Shown: positions 44,433 through 51,844 of the stretch, in pieces
Numbering within the stretch: position 1 is the first letter of the stretch
Layout of the letters: each line of letters starts with the position of its first letter
From: Clostridiales bacterium UBA3680
GTDB lineage: Bacteria > Bacillota > Clostridia > Lachnospirales > CAG-274
Reading direction: 5' to 3'
Length of the DNA stretch: 51,844 bases
Assembly: GCA_002372875.1 (NCBI GenBank)
Contig: DFJD01000053.1
Coordinates: 23,083 to 74,926, forward strand
Notes under the pieces: model-generated
What the model was told of the DNA's origin: nothing
Database searches by the model: none
What the model saw: the letters and a program-made list of their open reading frames with translations, nothing else
Translations under genes and position numbers: made by a program

Positions 44433-45833
44433 TCACAAAACATCGGCAAAGTGCGGTTTCAGCCGTTTATAAAGCAAGCTTCCTATGAGCATGAGCACAA
44501 AAAGGACGATCCAAAAATACATTGTCTGCTTTATATTGTTAAAAAACGTTATTTTATATATCATGCTGTCTCTGTAGCCCTGTACTATATAGTACATGGG
44601 ATTAAGTTTAAAAAGCCACATATAACTTGCAGGTATCCTGTCGATATCCCACATTATGGGCGTTAACCACATTCCGAATTGAAGCACTATGTTCATGATC
44701 TGCCCGATATCTTTAAAAAACACCACCAAGGCACTTGTAATATAGCTCAAAGCTGTCACAAGCAAAATCATGCAGGCAGAATAGTAAAACACCTGAAGCC
44801 AATAAATATCGGGTCTTATGCCGTATATCAGGTATATAACAAACATAAATACAATAAAAAACAGATGTACGAAAAGACAAGATACTATCTTAACAAGCGG
44901 AAGTATATGTATTTTGAACACGATTTTTTTCACAAGATAGCTGTACTCCGGTAAAGCCATGGTTGCATTGTTCCACGCTTCGGAAAAGAAAAACCACGGG
45001 ATCATACCCGCTATAAACCAAAGTATGAAAGGCACATCGCTCACATTCGAGTTTCTGAAGCCGACCTGAAAAACAAACCAAAAAACAAGTATAGTGCATA
45101 CCGGCTGAACAAACGCCCATATTATTCCGAAGTAAGAGCCTGCGTATTTGGTTTTAAAATCATTCAAAGCAAGAGAAAAAATAAGTTTTCTGCTTACATA
45201 CAGATCTCTTGCCAAAGAAACTATAGCCTTTATTTTTACATATCTGTTGAGCAAAAAAACGGTCACAAGTGAAAACACAAAAGCGAAAACGGGTATTTCG
45301 CCGCTGTGAGGTGTCAATTCGGAAATCGTCAACATAATATAAGGATCCGAAGGCATACCTTTTTTTTGCGTTGTTTTAAATGTTATGCTTTCCTCATCCC
45401 GACTTACTATTGTTAAGTCGTTAAGCATTTTTTCGTTTATTTCGGACGGTTCCGTAATGCAATAACCCCTGCTGTCATTGTATTTGATACTTTTGAGAGT
45501 GACCGAAGCATTTGCCCTGTCGCCTAAGTCGATCCTGACCTCATAAACACCCTCATTCGGAAGCGGAAAGTTCTTATTGCAAAAAAACTCGTCGGCACTT
45601 ACGCTGTCCTCCCCGATCATTTTTTCCGGAGAGTACTCATCTTCGGCATCGGAAAGCCAAAAAACTTCTACAGGCCTTATCCCCATGCCGGTTCCTCTTA
45701 TGTTAAGTCCGAGAAAGCAATTTTTTCGAAAGGATGTAAAAAAATTGGTAAAAAGCAGAAATACACCTATAAATATTATAATATAACTCACCGTTTTCAC
45801 GGTGTAGAAAGATATCTTTTTGAAATTGTTCAT
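44433..45833 (-). CDS. Wzm/TagG-type polysaccharide ABC exporter permease with extra domain
   Basis: A 466-residue permease. The C-terminal half (about 205-466) is a typical ABC-2 polysaccharide export permease with six helices and the NDFKTKYAGSYFGIIWAF opening. Usual members are about 260 residues. Here they are preceded by a membrane helix (about 10-32), an outside beta domain (about 40-175) and another helix. I chose the ATG at 45833 (AAGGA upstream) over a longer frame to 45911 that has no ribosome site. First gene of the operon. Confidence 0.88.
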   Translation of the reverse strand: MNNFKKISFYTVKTVSYIIIFIGVFLLFTNFFTSFRKNCFLGLNIRGTGMGIRPVEVFWLSDAEDEYSPEKMIGEDSVSADEFFCNKNFPLPNEGVYEVRIDLGDRANASVTLKSIKYNDSRGYCITEPSEINEKMLNDLTIVSRDEESITFKTTQKKGMPSDPYIMLTISELTPHSGEIPVFAFVFSLVTVFLLNRYVKIKAIVSLARDLYVSRKLIFSLALNDFKTKYAGSYFGIIWAFVQPVCTILVFWFVFQVGFRNSNVSDVPFILWFIAGMIPWFFFSEAWNNATMALPEYSYLVKKIVFKIHILPLVKIVSCLFVHLFFIVFMFVIYLIYGIRPDIYWLQVFYYSACMILLVTALSYITSALVVFFKDIGQIMNIVLQFGMWLTPIMWDIDRIPASYMWLFKLNPMYYIVQGYRDSMIYKITFFNNIKQTMYFWIVLFVLMLIGSLLYKRLKPHFADVL

Positions 45834-45877
45834 GTACTGTTCCTTTTTGCAATTCCGAATCGGAGTTAACTGTAATA

Positions 45878-45890
45878 CTAAGGAAGCACG
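45878..45890. repeat. Half copy of palindromic repeat
   Basis: ACTAAGGAAGCAC matches the outer part of one arm of the palindrome family. It lies in the untranslated leader of the polysaccharide operon. The match is short, so it may be a decayed copy. Confidence 0.4.
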
Positions 45891-45919
45891 AAATTCACTG
45901 TATTCGCACAATCCGTATA

Positions 45920-45948
45920 ATTTTACAATACAAAAAATGCTTTGTCAA
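45920..45948 (-). promoter_or_regulatory. Promoter for polysaccharide operon
   Basis: On the minus strand TTGACA (45943-45948) and TAAAAT (45920-45925) are 17 bases apart, 86 bases upstream of the permease ATG. Confidence 0.85.
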
Positions 45949-45963
45949 GCCATCAAAAACCCT

Positions 45964-47745
45964 TTACCGATAATCACCAATAAACGAATCTATAAACCTG
46001 TCCACCGATTCGGTATCGTCCAGTATTCCTTTTTTCTCTTTTGCGAGCAAAGGTTTATCGGTTATAATACCGTCAATAGGCAAATTAAAAAAGTATTCCA
46101 TACTTTTTTCGTTGTTGACAGTCCATACATAAAGTTTTTTCCCCGCATTATGTATTTGTTCCTCATCAAGATTGCTTGCGGTTTCCTCCTCACACATAAT
46201 GCAATCACTTTTGATATTGGTGGGGTCTCCGTATATAAAATAACACAAAAATCCCGTTTCTTCTTTCGGGTAGTTTTCTTCGATATAGGATATGATATCA
46301 TAATTAAGAGAGATATATCTCACTTGCTTGCTCATATCCCTTTTTTCAACCATTTCCTTAATGTCTTTATACATCTTTTCGTCAACACTCGGTCCTTTAA
46401 GCTCTATATTAAGAAATATCCTTCCCTTACAGGCATCAAGTATCTCTTCCATGGTTGCTATTTCTCTTTGTTGTCCCTCCGGTCCTTCTATTCGGAGCTT
46501 TTTTATTTGTTCAAGTGTTAAATTTTCCGGTTTCTCATCAACGCCGCAATGTTCCTTGAAATTATTGTCGTGGTAAATTATATAATATCCGTCCGCAGTT
46601 CTTCTTACATCTATTTCCGCCTCATCTATACCGTCTTGAACAGACCTTTCTATTCCCGCAACGGTATTTTCGGCATCTGCAAATCCTCCCGCTCTGTGTG
46701 CCACCACCATCACTTTGGGATAATCCTCGGACAGATACTCCCTTGCCCCGTAATGAATGACCAACGACAGCAGCAAAACCGCAGCAACGCCTCCGACAGC
46801 ACACAATCCGTTAAACAGCTTGAAATGCCTTATCCTTTTATGTTCGGGCGCTATACGAATTTCCTTCAGTTCGTAATATCCTTTCGTAAGCTCCAGCATA
46901 AAAAGAGGATAATACAAACCCAAAATAAAAATACGAACCACTATATCCGCAGAATGGATAATAACATACACCCAGCTTGCGCTATCTATGTGTGTAAAAA
47001 GCGATGCTGCTTTTACACATCCCTTTGTAAGCATGATAGATGCCCATTCCGCTGCCCCCAAAATAATAACGGGCAGAAAAAAAGCTTTAAGAAAAAGAAG
47101 AAAAGCTTTTTTTCTTTTTCCAAGCATCATTTTTCTTGCATCCTTTAAAGCCGTGTACACACTTTGATTTCCAAGCACAATGCAATGAAGTGTAAAAATG
47201 TGGATGATCCCGAGAACGATCAATAATATGATCAACACCAGATAAGCTGCTGACAAAACAGGCTTTGCCATAATAAAATCCGTTATAAAATCCGGAATGT
47301 ACAATTCATCCGATGATGTCCCGCTGTAGCTAAAGCCCGCAACAGGACCGATTATTGTGGTATACAAAAGCACAGGTATACCCGCAAGACTTAAAAACTT
47401 TACAGATACGACCAACGCCCTTTTAAACATAAATGAAAATTTTTGTCCCTTCGGCTTAAGATACTCCGAACAAACAATTATTTTAAAACAAATATCAACG
47501 GAAACAAATATCATAAGCATCAGCAGCCACATGCCTATAATTATCAGTCCGTCGTAATTAAAGGGTAAAAATGTATAATTTCCGCTTGTTACTACGCCTT
47601 GTCCCGATTTTATCAAAAGCGCATAAGTAATTTCTTTAAGAACATCAAAAATCAAAGCCGACAATATCCATGCCGGTATCTGACAGAAAAAAAGGTAAGG
47701 TACAGCACAAACTTCATACTTTATCTTATTTAGAATATTTTTCAT
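45964..47745 (-). CDS. Membrane glycerophosphodiester phosphodiesterase
   Basis: A 593-residue protein with an N-terminal membrane domain of about eight helices (1-335) and a C-terminal GDPD domain (about 345-580). The catalytic motif starts at H350 (HRAGG), followed by ENT, EIDVRRTADG and HDNNF. It would cleave glycerophosphodiesters outside the membrane, releasing glycerol-3-phosphate, and could act on phosphoglycerol groups of surface polymers. It ends just upstream of the polysaccharide operon promoter, on the same strand. Confidence 0.9.
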   Translation of the reverse strand: MKNILNKIKYEVCAVPYLFFCQIPAWILSALIFDVLKEITYALLIKSGQGVVTSGNYTFLPFNYDGLIIIGMWLLMLMIFVSVDICFKIIVCSEYLKPKGQKFSFMFKRALVVSVKFLSLAGIPVLLYTTIIGPVAGFSYSGTSSDELYIPDFITDFIMAKPVLSAAYLVLIILLIVLGIIHIFTLHCIVLGNQSVYTALKDARKMMLGKRKKAFLLFLKAFFLPVIILGAAEWASIMLTKGCVKAASLFTHIDSASWVYVIIHSADIVVRIFILGLYYPLFMLELTKGYYELKEIRIAPEHKRIRHFKLFNGLCAVGGVAAVLLLSLVIHYGAREYLSEDYPKVMVVAHRAGGFADAENTVAGIERSVQDGIDEAEIDVRRTADGYYIIYHDNNFKEHCGVDEKPENLTLEQIKKLRIEGPEGQQREIATMEEILDACKGRIFLNIELKGPSVDEKMYKDIKEMVEKRDMSKQVRYISLNYDIISYIEENYPKEETGFLCYFIYGDPTNIKSDCIMCEEETASNLDEEQIHNAGKKLYVWTVNNEKSMEYFFNLPIDGIITDKPLLAKEKKGILDDTESVDRFIDSFIGDYR

Positions 47746-47795
47746 ACTTCACTTCCAAACAAAAAGCGCAACAAATGCCGCACTCTTTATTTATT

Positions 47796-48719
47796 TTACG
47801 GAGAACATATCTTGCAGGGAACATATCCCTCCGCAATGACAGTCTCCCTTGCTTTATCGGTATACAGTCTGTTTTTCTCTTTCATTTCGAAAACACTTTC
47901 ACAATCGGGTCTGTGAAATTTATGACTTGAAATATTAAGCACATATGTAGTATTTTCGGGAATGGACGGTTTTTCGGTCTCGGTTGTTTTTTTGTCGTTT
48001 TCCGACCCTGTAAATTCGGGTCCGCTGCTCTCTCCGTTGGTATAGTTTATTTCGATCCCCGGCTGAACATTGTGGCAAAAAACATTAAAGCATATCCCTT
48101 TTCCCTCATCTTCGACCGAATACCCCTGCAAAATAACTCCCTTAGCAAGCAGGTCATTTCCTTCAAAAACAGGTTCGGCACTGTACATAACGTGATTATG
48201 TGTGTTTTCGATATATTCCGCGGTCTTTACCTCAAAGGGCAGCATTCCCTGTGTGTTCATATATCTTGTGCCCGTAATAAGGTTTTTTTCGTTGGCATTT
48301 TCCCCTGCAAGACAAAATGCCACAAGATGACAGCGATTATACAAATAATTTCCGTCAATACCATTATATTTTACAAGATGCCAGCCCGTAGGCTTTATTT
48401 CATTGATGGAGCCCCTTTGCTCGTTAGGCATCAGATCCTCTCCCAAGCAGCAAATCGCTTTTGTACATCTTCCCATGCTGTCAAGCGAGCCGTAGCTTTC
48501 AAAAGAAGAAACGGATGTTTTATCAAAAATCGGCACATTACCGTTCAAAACAGAATACGGACTGCCCGAGTATTCGGGAATACTCGAAGTCAATACTTCG
48601 GAAGCCTCGAAACCCGAAGCATTCCCCTTAATTATTTTATTAAAGTTTGCTCCGAAATAACCTGTGCATAAAACCAAAACAAGCACAGCCGAAGCATACA
48701 AAACAGATGTTTTTTTCAT
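47796..48719 (-). CDS. Secreted DNA/RNA non-specific endonuclease
   Basis: A 307-residue secreted or membrane-anchored nuclease. An N-terminal helix (about 5-24) precedes the nuclease domain, with the NRCHL motif (N128-R129-C130-H131) and a downstream NLITGTRYMN segment. This is the NRxH form seen in streptococcal DNases. The C-terminal 45 residues hold a small metal-binding module (HRPDC...GYVPCKIC). The ATG at 48719 has GGAGGAG upstream, directly after a terminator. Confidence 0.88.
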   Translation of the reverse strand: MKKTSVLYASAVLVLVLCTGYFGANFNKIIKGNASGFEASEVLTSSIPEYSGSPYSVLNGNVPIFDKTSVSSFESYGSLDSMGRCTKAICCLGEDLMPNEQRGSINEIKPTGWHLVKYNGIDGNYLYNRCHLVAFCLAGENANEKNLITGTRYMNTQGMLPFEVKTAEYIENTHNHVMYSAEPVFEGNDLLAKGVILQGYSVEDEGKGICFNVFCHNVQPGIEINYTNGESSGPEFTGSENDKKTTETEKPSIPENTTYVLNISSHKFHRPDCESVFEMKEKNRLYTDKARETVIAEGYVPCKICSP

Positions 48720-48729
48720 AATCTCCTCC

Positions 48730-48754
48730 AAAAAACGGCACCCCGAGGGTGCCG
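48730..48754 (-). terminator. Terminator between trxA and nuclease
   Basis: Perfect 8-bp stem CGGCACCC/GGGTGCCG with a 3-base loop (48736-48754), followed on the minus strand by T6 and then directly by the GGAGG of the nuclease gene. The nuclease must be expressed by read-through. Confidence 0.85.
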
Positions 48755-48760
48755 CATCTT

Positions 48761-49069
48761 TCAGATATTATCTTCTATCCAACCCTTTATAACCTCTTTG
48801 GGCATAAAGCCTGCATTTGCGGCAACGGGTGTTCCGCCCTTAAAAACTATTATCGTGGGGACACTTGAAATGCCGTATTTCGTGGCAAGATCGCTGTTTT
48901 CATCCACATCCGCCGAAAAGAACTTTGCATTTGTCATTTCGTTTGAAAGCTCGTCAAACACAGGGGCAAGCATCTTGCAAGGGCCGCACCATGTAGCGGA
49001 AAAATCCACCACAGCAACCTCGGCACTTTTTACCTCTTCAAAATTATTGTTCTGTATCTTATTTATCAT
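48761..49069 (-). CDS. trxA: Thioredoxin
   Basis: A 102-residue thioredoxin with the active site WCGPC (about 27-31) and the conserved cis-proline region SSVPT. It lies 18 bases after the thioredoxin reductase-like gene, so the two form a redox pair. Confidence 0.96.
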   Translation of the reverse strand: MINKIQNNNFEEVKSAEVAVVDFSATWCGPCKMLAPVFDELSNEMTNAKFFSADVDENSDLATKYGISSVPTIIVFKGGTPVAANAGFMPKEVIKGWIEDNI

Positions 49070-49087
49070 TATATTTTCCTCCCTGAA

Positions 49088-49942
49088 TCAATTACTATTC
49101 ATACCGCTTATATATTCCACCGCGGAAAGAGCAGCCACATTTCCCTCTCCTGCCGCCTTAACATATTGATACGGTTTACCTGCCACATCACCGCAGGCAA
49201 AAAGGCCCGGTATATTTGTTGCCATTTTCCTGTCGGTCAATATGTGTCTGCCATCGGTCTCTATTCCCGGAATAAGCGCCGTAGGTGCTATGGCATCCTT
49301 TTCTATAAACACACAGCTTATATCGAATTGACCGCCTTCGGTAATAAGAGTTCTGTTGAAAAGATCCTTTGAAACTATCTTCAAAGGTTTATCGTTTATG
49401 ACCGTTACGCCTTGCGGAACGGAAACATTTCCCATAGGAAGAAAATAAACCTCTGTGCAAAGCTTTTTCAAAAGCTCTGTTTCGTCCTCGGGCACATCAT
49501 TATATGCCATTACCGCCACAGCCTTTCCTTTGTGAAGCTGGGCATCACAGGTAACGCAATAGCTGACACCTCTTCCCAAAAGTTCCTTTTCTCCGTCAAT
49601 ACTTTTTTCGTTGACCACTCCGGTGGCAACGATAACCGACTTAGCCGAATAAACCTCACCGCTTTTAGCCTGCAAAGAAAAAGAATTTCCCATTGCATAT
49701 ACGGTAACAATACTATCGGAAACAGGCTTAATATCCAGCCGATTTAAGTGCTCTTCAAAAGCATCGCCGAGTTCTTGTCCGGAAATATCGAACAACCCCG
49801 GATAATTTTTTATCTTGTGGGCTTTTGCGACCTTTTCGGAGGGCTTTTCACCAATAAGCAAAATATCCTTTTCGCGTATTTTAAGCGTAACTGCAGCCGA
49901 AACCGCAGCAGGACCTCTGCCTATAACAGCAACATCAAACAT
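49088..49942 (-). CDS. trxB: Thioredoxin reductase-like flavoprotein lacking NADPH motifs
   Basis: A 284-residue FAD protein of the thioredoxin reductase fold with redox cysteines C129 and C132 (CVTC) and the C-terminal FAD motif GLFACGDVAG. Where NADPH-dependent enzymes have GGGDSA the sequence reads AYNDVP (about 146-151), and the HRRxxxR motif is absent. The protein is also shorter than usual (about 310). Ferredoxin-dependent flavin thioredoxin reductases of Clostridia lack the same motifs, so this is probably one of them. It pairs with trxA downstream. Confidence 0.88.
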   Translation of the reverse strand: MFDVAVIGRGPAAVSAAVTLKIREKDILLIGEKPSEKVAKAHKIKNYPGLFDISGQELGDAFEEHLNRLDIKPVSDSIVTVYAMGNSFSLQAKSGEVYSAKSVIVATGVVNEKSIDGEKELLGRGVSYCVTCDAQLHKGKAVAVMAYNDVPEDETELLKKLCTEVYFLPMGNVSVPQGVTVINDKPLKIVSKDLFNRTLITEGGQFDISCVFIEKDAIAPTALIPGIETDGRHILTDRKMATNIPGLFACGDVAGKPYQYVKAAGEGNVAALSAVEYISGMNSN

Positions 49943-49961
49943 ATCATCGCCTCCTTTGCCG

Positions 49962-49972
49962 ATAATGATTAT
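49962..49972. promoter_or_regulatory. PerR/Fur-like inverted repeat
   Basis: ATAAT-G-ATTAT is a perfect 5-1-5 inverted repeat equal to the core of the PerR box (TTATAATNATTATAA). It covers the expected transcription start of the thioredoxin reductase promoter, where a bound repressor would block transcription. The outer bases do not match. Confidence 0.45.
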
Positions 49973-49974
49973 TG

Positions 49975-50003
49975 ATTATAAATGTATAAGCTGAAATTGT
50001 CAA
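49975..50003 (-). promoter_or_regulatory. Consensus promoter for thioredoxin operon
   Basis: On the minus strand TTGACA (49998-50003) and TATAAT (49975-49980) are separated by 17 bases, a perfect sigma-A promoter. Confidence 0.88.
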
Positions 50004-50022
50004 TTGATTTTTGAAAGTTATA

Positions 50023-50051
50023 TTGCAAACCCGTAAAAAATTTGATATAAT
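50023..50051 (+). promoter_or_regulatory. Promoter for PL9 gene
   Basis: TTGCAA (50023-50028) and TATAAT (50046-50051) with a 17-base spacer, 54 bases upstream of the ATG. Confidence 0.7.
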
Positions 50052-50105
50052 GCAACGGAGTAAAATTATACGGATTTTATCCGATTTTAACAAGGAGGAG
50101 AGTTA

Positions 50106-51844
50106 ATGAAGAAAAAAATAATTGCTCTTACTACTCTGATTGCGGCAAGCGCTATGTCTGTTTCAGCCTTTGCCGCCGATGTGACCGTGCTCTTAAACGG
50201 CCGCGAAATCGAAAGTGATGTTCCCGCTCAAATAATAGACAATAGAGCTATGATCCCCATGAGGGCCATATTTGAAGCGATGGATGCAAATGTTTCATTT
50301 GATGCCGAGGAAAAAAAGGTCACTGCCGTTAAAGACGATATTACTGTTGAGATGTCTATCGACAAGAAAAACCTTTATGTAAACGGCAACGTAACCTACA
50401 CCGATGCCGCTCCCATCATCTCCGACAACAGAACACTTGCACCTACACGCTTTGTATCCGAAGCTCTCGGATACTATGTAATATGGGATGCAGACACAAA
50501 AACAGTCAAAATTGAGGATATAACCCCCGGTCAAGAGGTTTATGTATCTACTTACGAAGAACTTGCAGCTGCTGCGAAGGTTCCCGGAAATACCGTTTAT
50601 GTGCAAAATGACATAAAAATGGGTGACAGACTCCAGCTTGATACCGGACATGTGTCGATCATAGGTGTACCTAAAGCCGACGGTTCGCTTCCCGTGCTTG
50701 ATTTCATAGATATGAAAGGAAGCAAAGACATAACAAAAGAAGCCTCCTCCGATGCAGATGTCGGCATTAGAATCGTTTCGTCTAACAATGTTGTTAAAAA
50801 CCTCGTTATTGAAAATGCGCACGACAACGGCATTCAGTTAAAAGGCGCGGGAGTAACCGACAACCTTATAGAAAACTGTATAGTCCGCTACTCAAACGAT
50901 TCCGGAATACAGACCTCTTCCGGTGCCTACGGAAACACCTTCAAAGGAGTTTACTCCTACAGAAACTGTGACGTATTTACCTGCGGAGGAAACGCAGACG
51001 GCTTTGCAATAAAGCTTGGAAGCGGTATTCAGGATGCAACCGAGGACGAGGTCGTATCGGGTGCAAATATAATGACCGACTGCTATGCCTGGGAAAACGG
51101 TGATGACGGTTGGGACAGCTTCGACAAAGAGGATAACGGAAACTTCTGGACATACTCTCTCACTTATGAAAACTGTATGTGCTGGAACAACGGTACACTT
51201 GACAACTGTACAGGATATACCTATTTTGAAAAGGGAGAATCTCTTGATGAAAGACTTCCTTTCATAGTAAGATTAAAGGCTCTCTACCCCGATAAATACG
51301 AGGAATTCAAGACAGCCTACAACAACGGAACCTTCAGCGAAAAAAGTTTTGAAGCATATCTTTCCGCTCTTGATGCGACCTTCGGAACCATTCCCGTTCA
51401 AGGAAAAGATGACGACGGTAAAAAGATAAAGGTAGATACAGCCTTTTCCGCTCTTCCCGATGTTTGGGGCGGCAATCCCAACGGTTTCAAATTCGGAAGC
51501 AAATACACTCTTCCCAACAGTACAAGAAGAGTTACCAACTGTATAGCATTCGATCACAAAAAATACGGTTTTGATAAGAACAACTCCGGCGCACATATTT
51601 ATGCTGAGAATTGCGTTTCCTTTAACAACCTTGCTAACTACCATCTTGAAGGGTACACCGCTAACAAATGGGAAAATGTTTACGGTGCAAACGGCGGACA
51701 GGCAGACGACCTTCCTCAGGGCATAACCGTTGCACAGGTAAGCGAAGAAACTCAGAACGCCGTAAGAGAGGCTGCAAACAAAGTTGCCGCTAACAGTAAG
51801 GCAAATGTAGTGGAATATTCCGATATTTTCGGTAAGATATTTTA
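50106..51844 (+). CDS. Secreted PL9-type pectate lyase with stalk domain (partial)
   Basis: At least 579 residues, cut by the window edge. A signal peptide (about 1-23) is followed by a copper-amine-oxidase-N-like stalk domain (about 25-135; DNRAMIPMRAIFEA and DNRTLAPTRFVSEA) and a parallel beta-helix lyase of the PL9 type (about 140-560). The calcium-binding aspartates fit D333, D334 and D337 (DDGWD), and K462 in NGFKFG is the likely catalytic lysine. PL9 enzymes split polygalacturonate by an endo mode. GGAGGAG precedes the ATG. The last two bases (TA) could begin a stop codon, so the protein may be almost complete. Confidence 0.88.
   Translation, partial: MKKKIIALTTLIAASAMSVSAFAADVTVLLNGREIESDVPAQIIDNRAMIPMRAIFEAMDANVSFDAEEKKVTAVKDDITVEMSIDKKNLYVNGNVTYTDAAPIISDNRTLAPTRFVSEALGYYVIWDADTKTVKIEDITPGQEVYVSTYEELAAAAKVPGNTVYVQNDIKMGDRLQLDTGHVSIIGVPKADGSLPVLDFIDMKGSKDITKEASSDADVGIRIVSSNNVVKNLVIENAHDNGIQLKGAGVTDNLIENCIVRYSNDSGIQTSSGAYGNTFKGVYSYRNCDVFTCGGNADGFAIKLGSGIQDATEDEVVSGANIMTDCYAWENGDDGWDSFDKEDNGNFWTYSLTYENCMCWNNGTLDNCTGYTYFEKGESLDERLPFIVRLKALYPDKYEEFKTAYNNGTFSEKSFEAYLSALDATFGTIPVQGKDDDGKKIKVDTAFSALPDVWGGNPNGFKFGSKYTLPNSTRRVTNCIAFDHKKYGFDKNNSGAHIYAENCVSFNNLANYHLEGYTANKWENVYGANGGQADDLPQGITVAQVSEETQNAVREAANKVAANSKANVVEYSDIFGKIF

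Noticed and set aside
46549..47148. Long plus-strand frame (199 codons) opposite the GDPD gene
   Set aside because: Antisense shadow; the minus-strand frame has clear catalytic motifs and membrane helices.

Overview
The window looks like chromosomal DNA of a low-GC, monoderm, gut-type Clostridia bacterium. The signs are AGGAGG-type ribosome binding sites, sigma-A promoters with 17-base spacers, Thr/Glu-rich linkers in secreted enzymes, dockerin and stalk domains, queuosine genes, and an LtaS-type sulfatase-fold enzyme. No species can be named from sequence alone. I see no phage, insertion sequence with a transposase, or CRISPR array. The only mobile-looking DNA is a family of short palindromes and one array of small hairpins.

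Layout. 1-7400 (minus strand): a tight ten-gene operon, queD-queE-folE-queC, an alpha/beta hydrolase, a zinc-ribbon membrane protein, a ProXp-type tRNA editing protein, an AI-2E-family permease, a CPBP protease and a TtcA-type tRNA thiolase. It is preceded by a structured leader with an intrinsic terminator touching the queD ribosome binding site and followed by five tandem hairpins. 7372-14007: rbgA, a coiled-coil membrane protein, tRNA-Leu(CAA), a lone prepilin-like gene (plus strand), a STAS protein with a secreted stalk-domain protein, and a DUF5721-like/rnhA/RluA group. 14233-16569 (plus): two small membrane proteins and glmU. 16781-23064 (plus): two large secreted PL1 pectate lyases with dockerins, behind a promoter that carries 11-base direct repeats. 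23143-27897 (minus): a Gld-type ABC exporter set with a DUF4340 protein. 28342-33466 (plus): an NlpC/P60 wall hydrolase, an unknown acidic protein and a zinc/manganese ABC importer.

33558-45833 (minus) is the most interesting block. It is a six-gene surface-polysaccharide operon: a Wzm-type permease with an extra outside domain, a Wzt-type ATPase with a C-terminal sugar-binding domain, a methyltransferase, a kinase-fold protein ending in a coiled coil, a HAD-GT2-GT2 fusion, and an LtaS-type enzyme. The methyltransferase/kinase/coiled-coil set next to Wzm/Wzt resembles a split version of the WbdD chain terminator and length ruler of E. coli O8/O9a, here in a monoderm context.

45964-49942 (minus): a membrane glycerophosphodiesterase, a secreted nuclease, thioredoxin, and a thioredoxin-reductase-like flavoprotein that has lost the NADPH-binding motifs, so it is probably ferredoxin-dependent. 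A PerR/Fur-like box lies at its promoter start. 50106 to the right edge: a PL9 pectate lyase with an N-terminal stalk domain, cut by the window end.

Taken together the cell degrades pectin outside the cell, builds a capped surface glycan, and groups several tRNA modification and editing functions under one leader-controlled operon.
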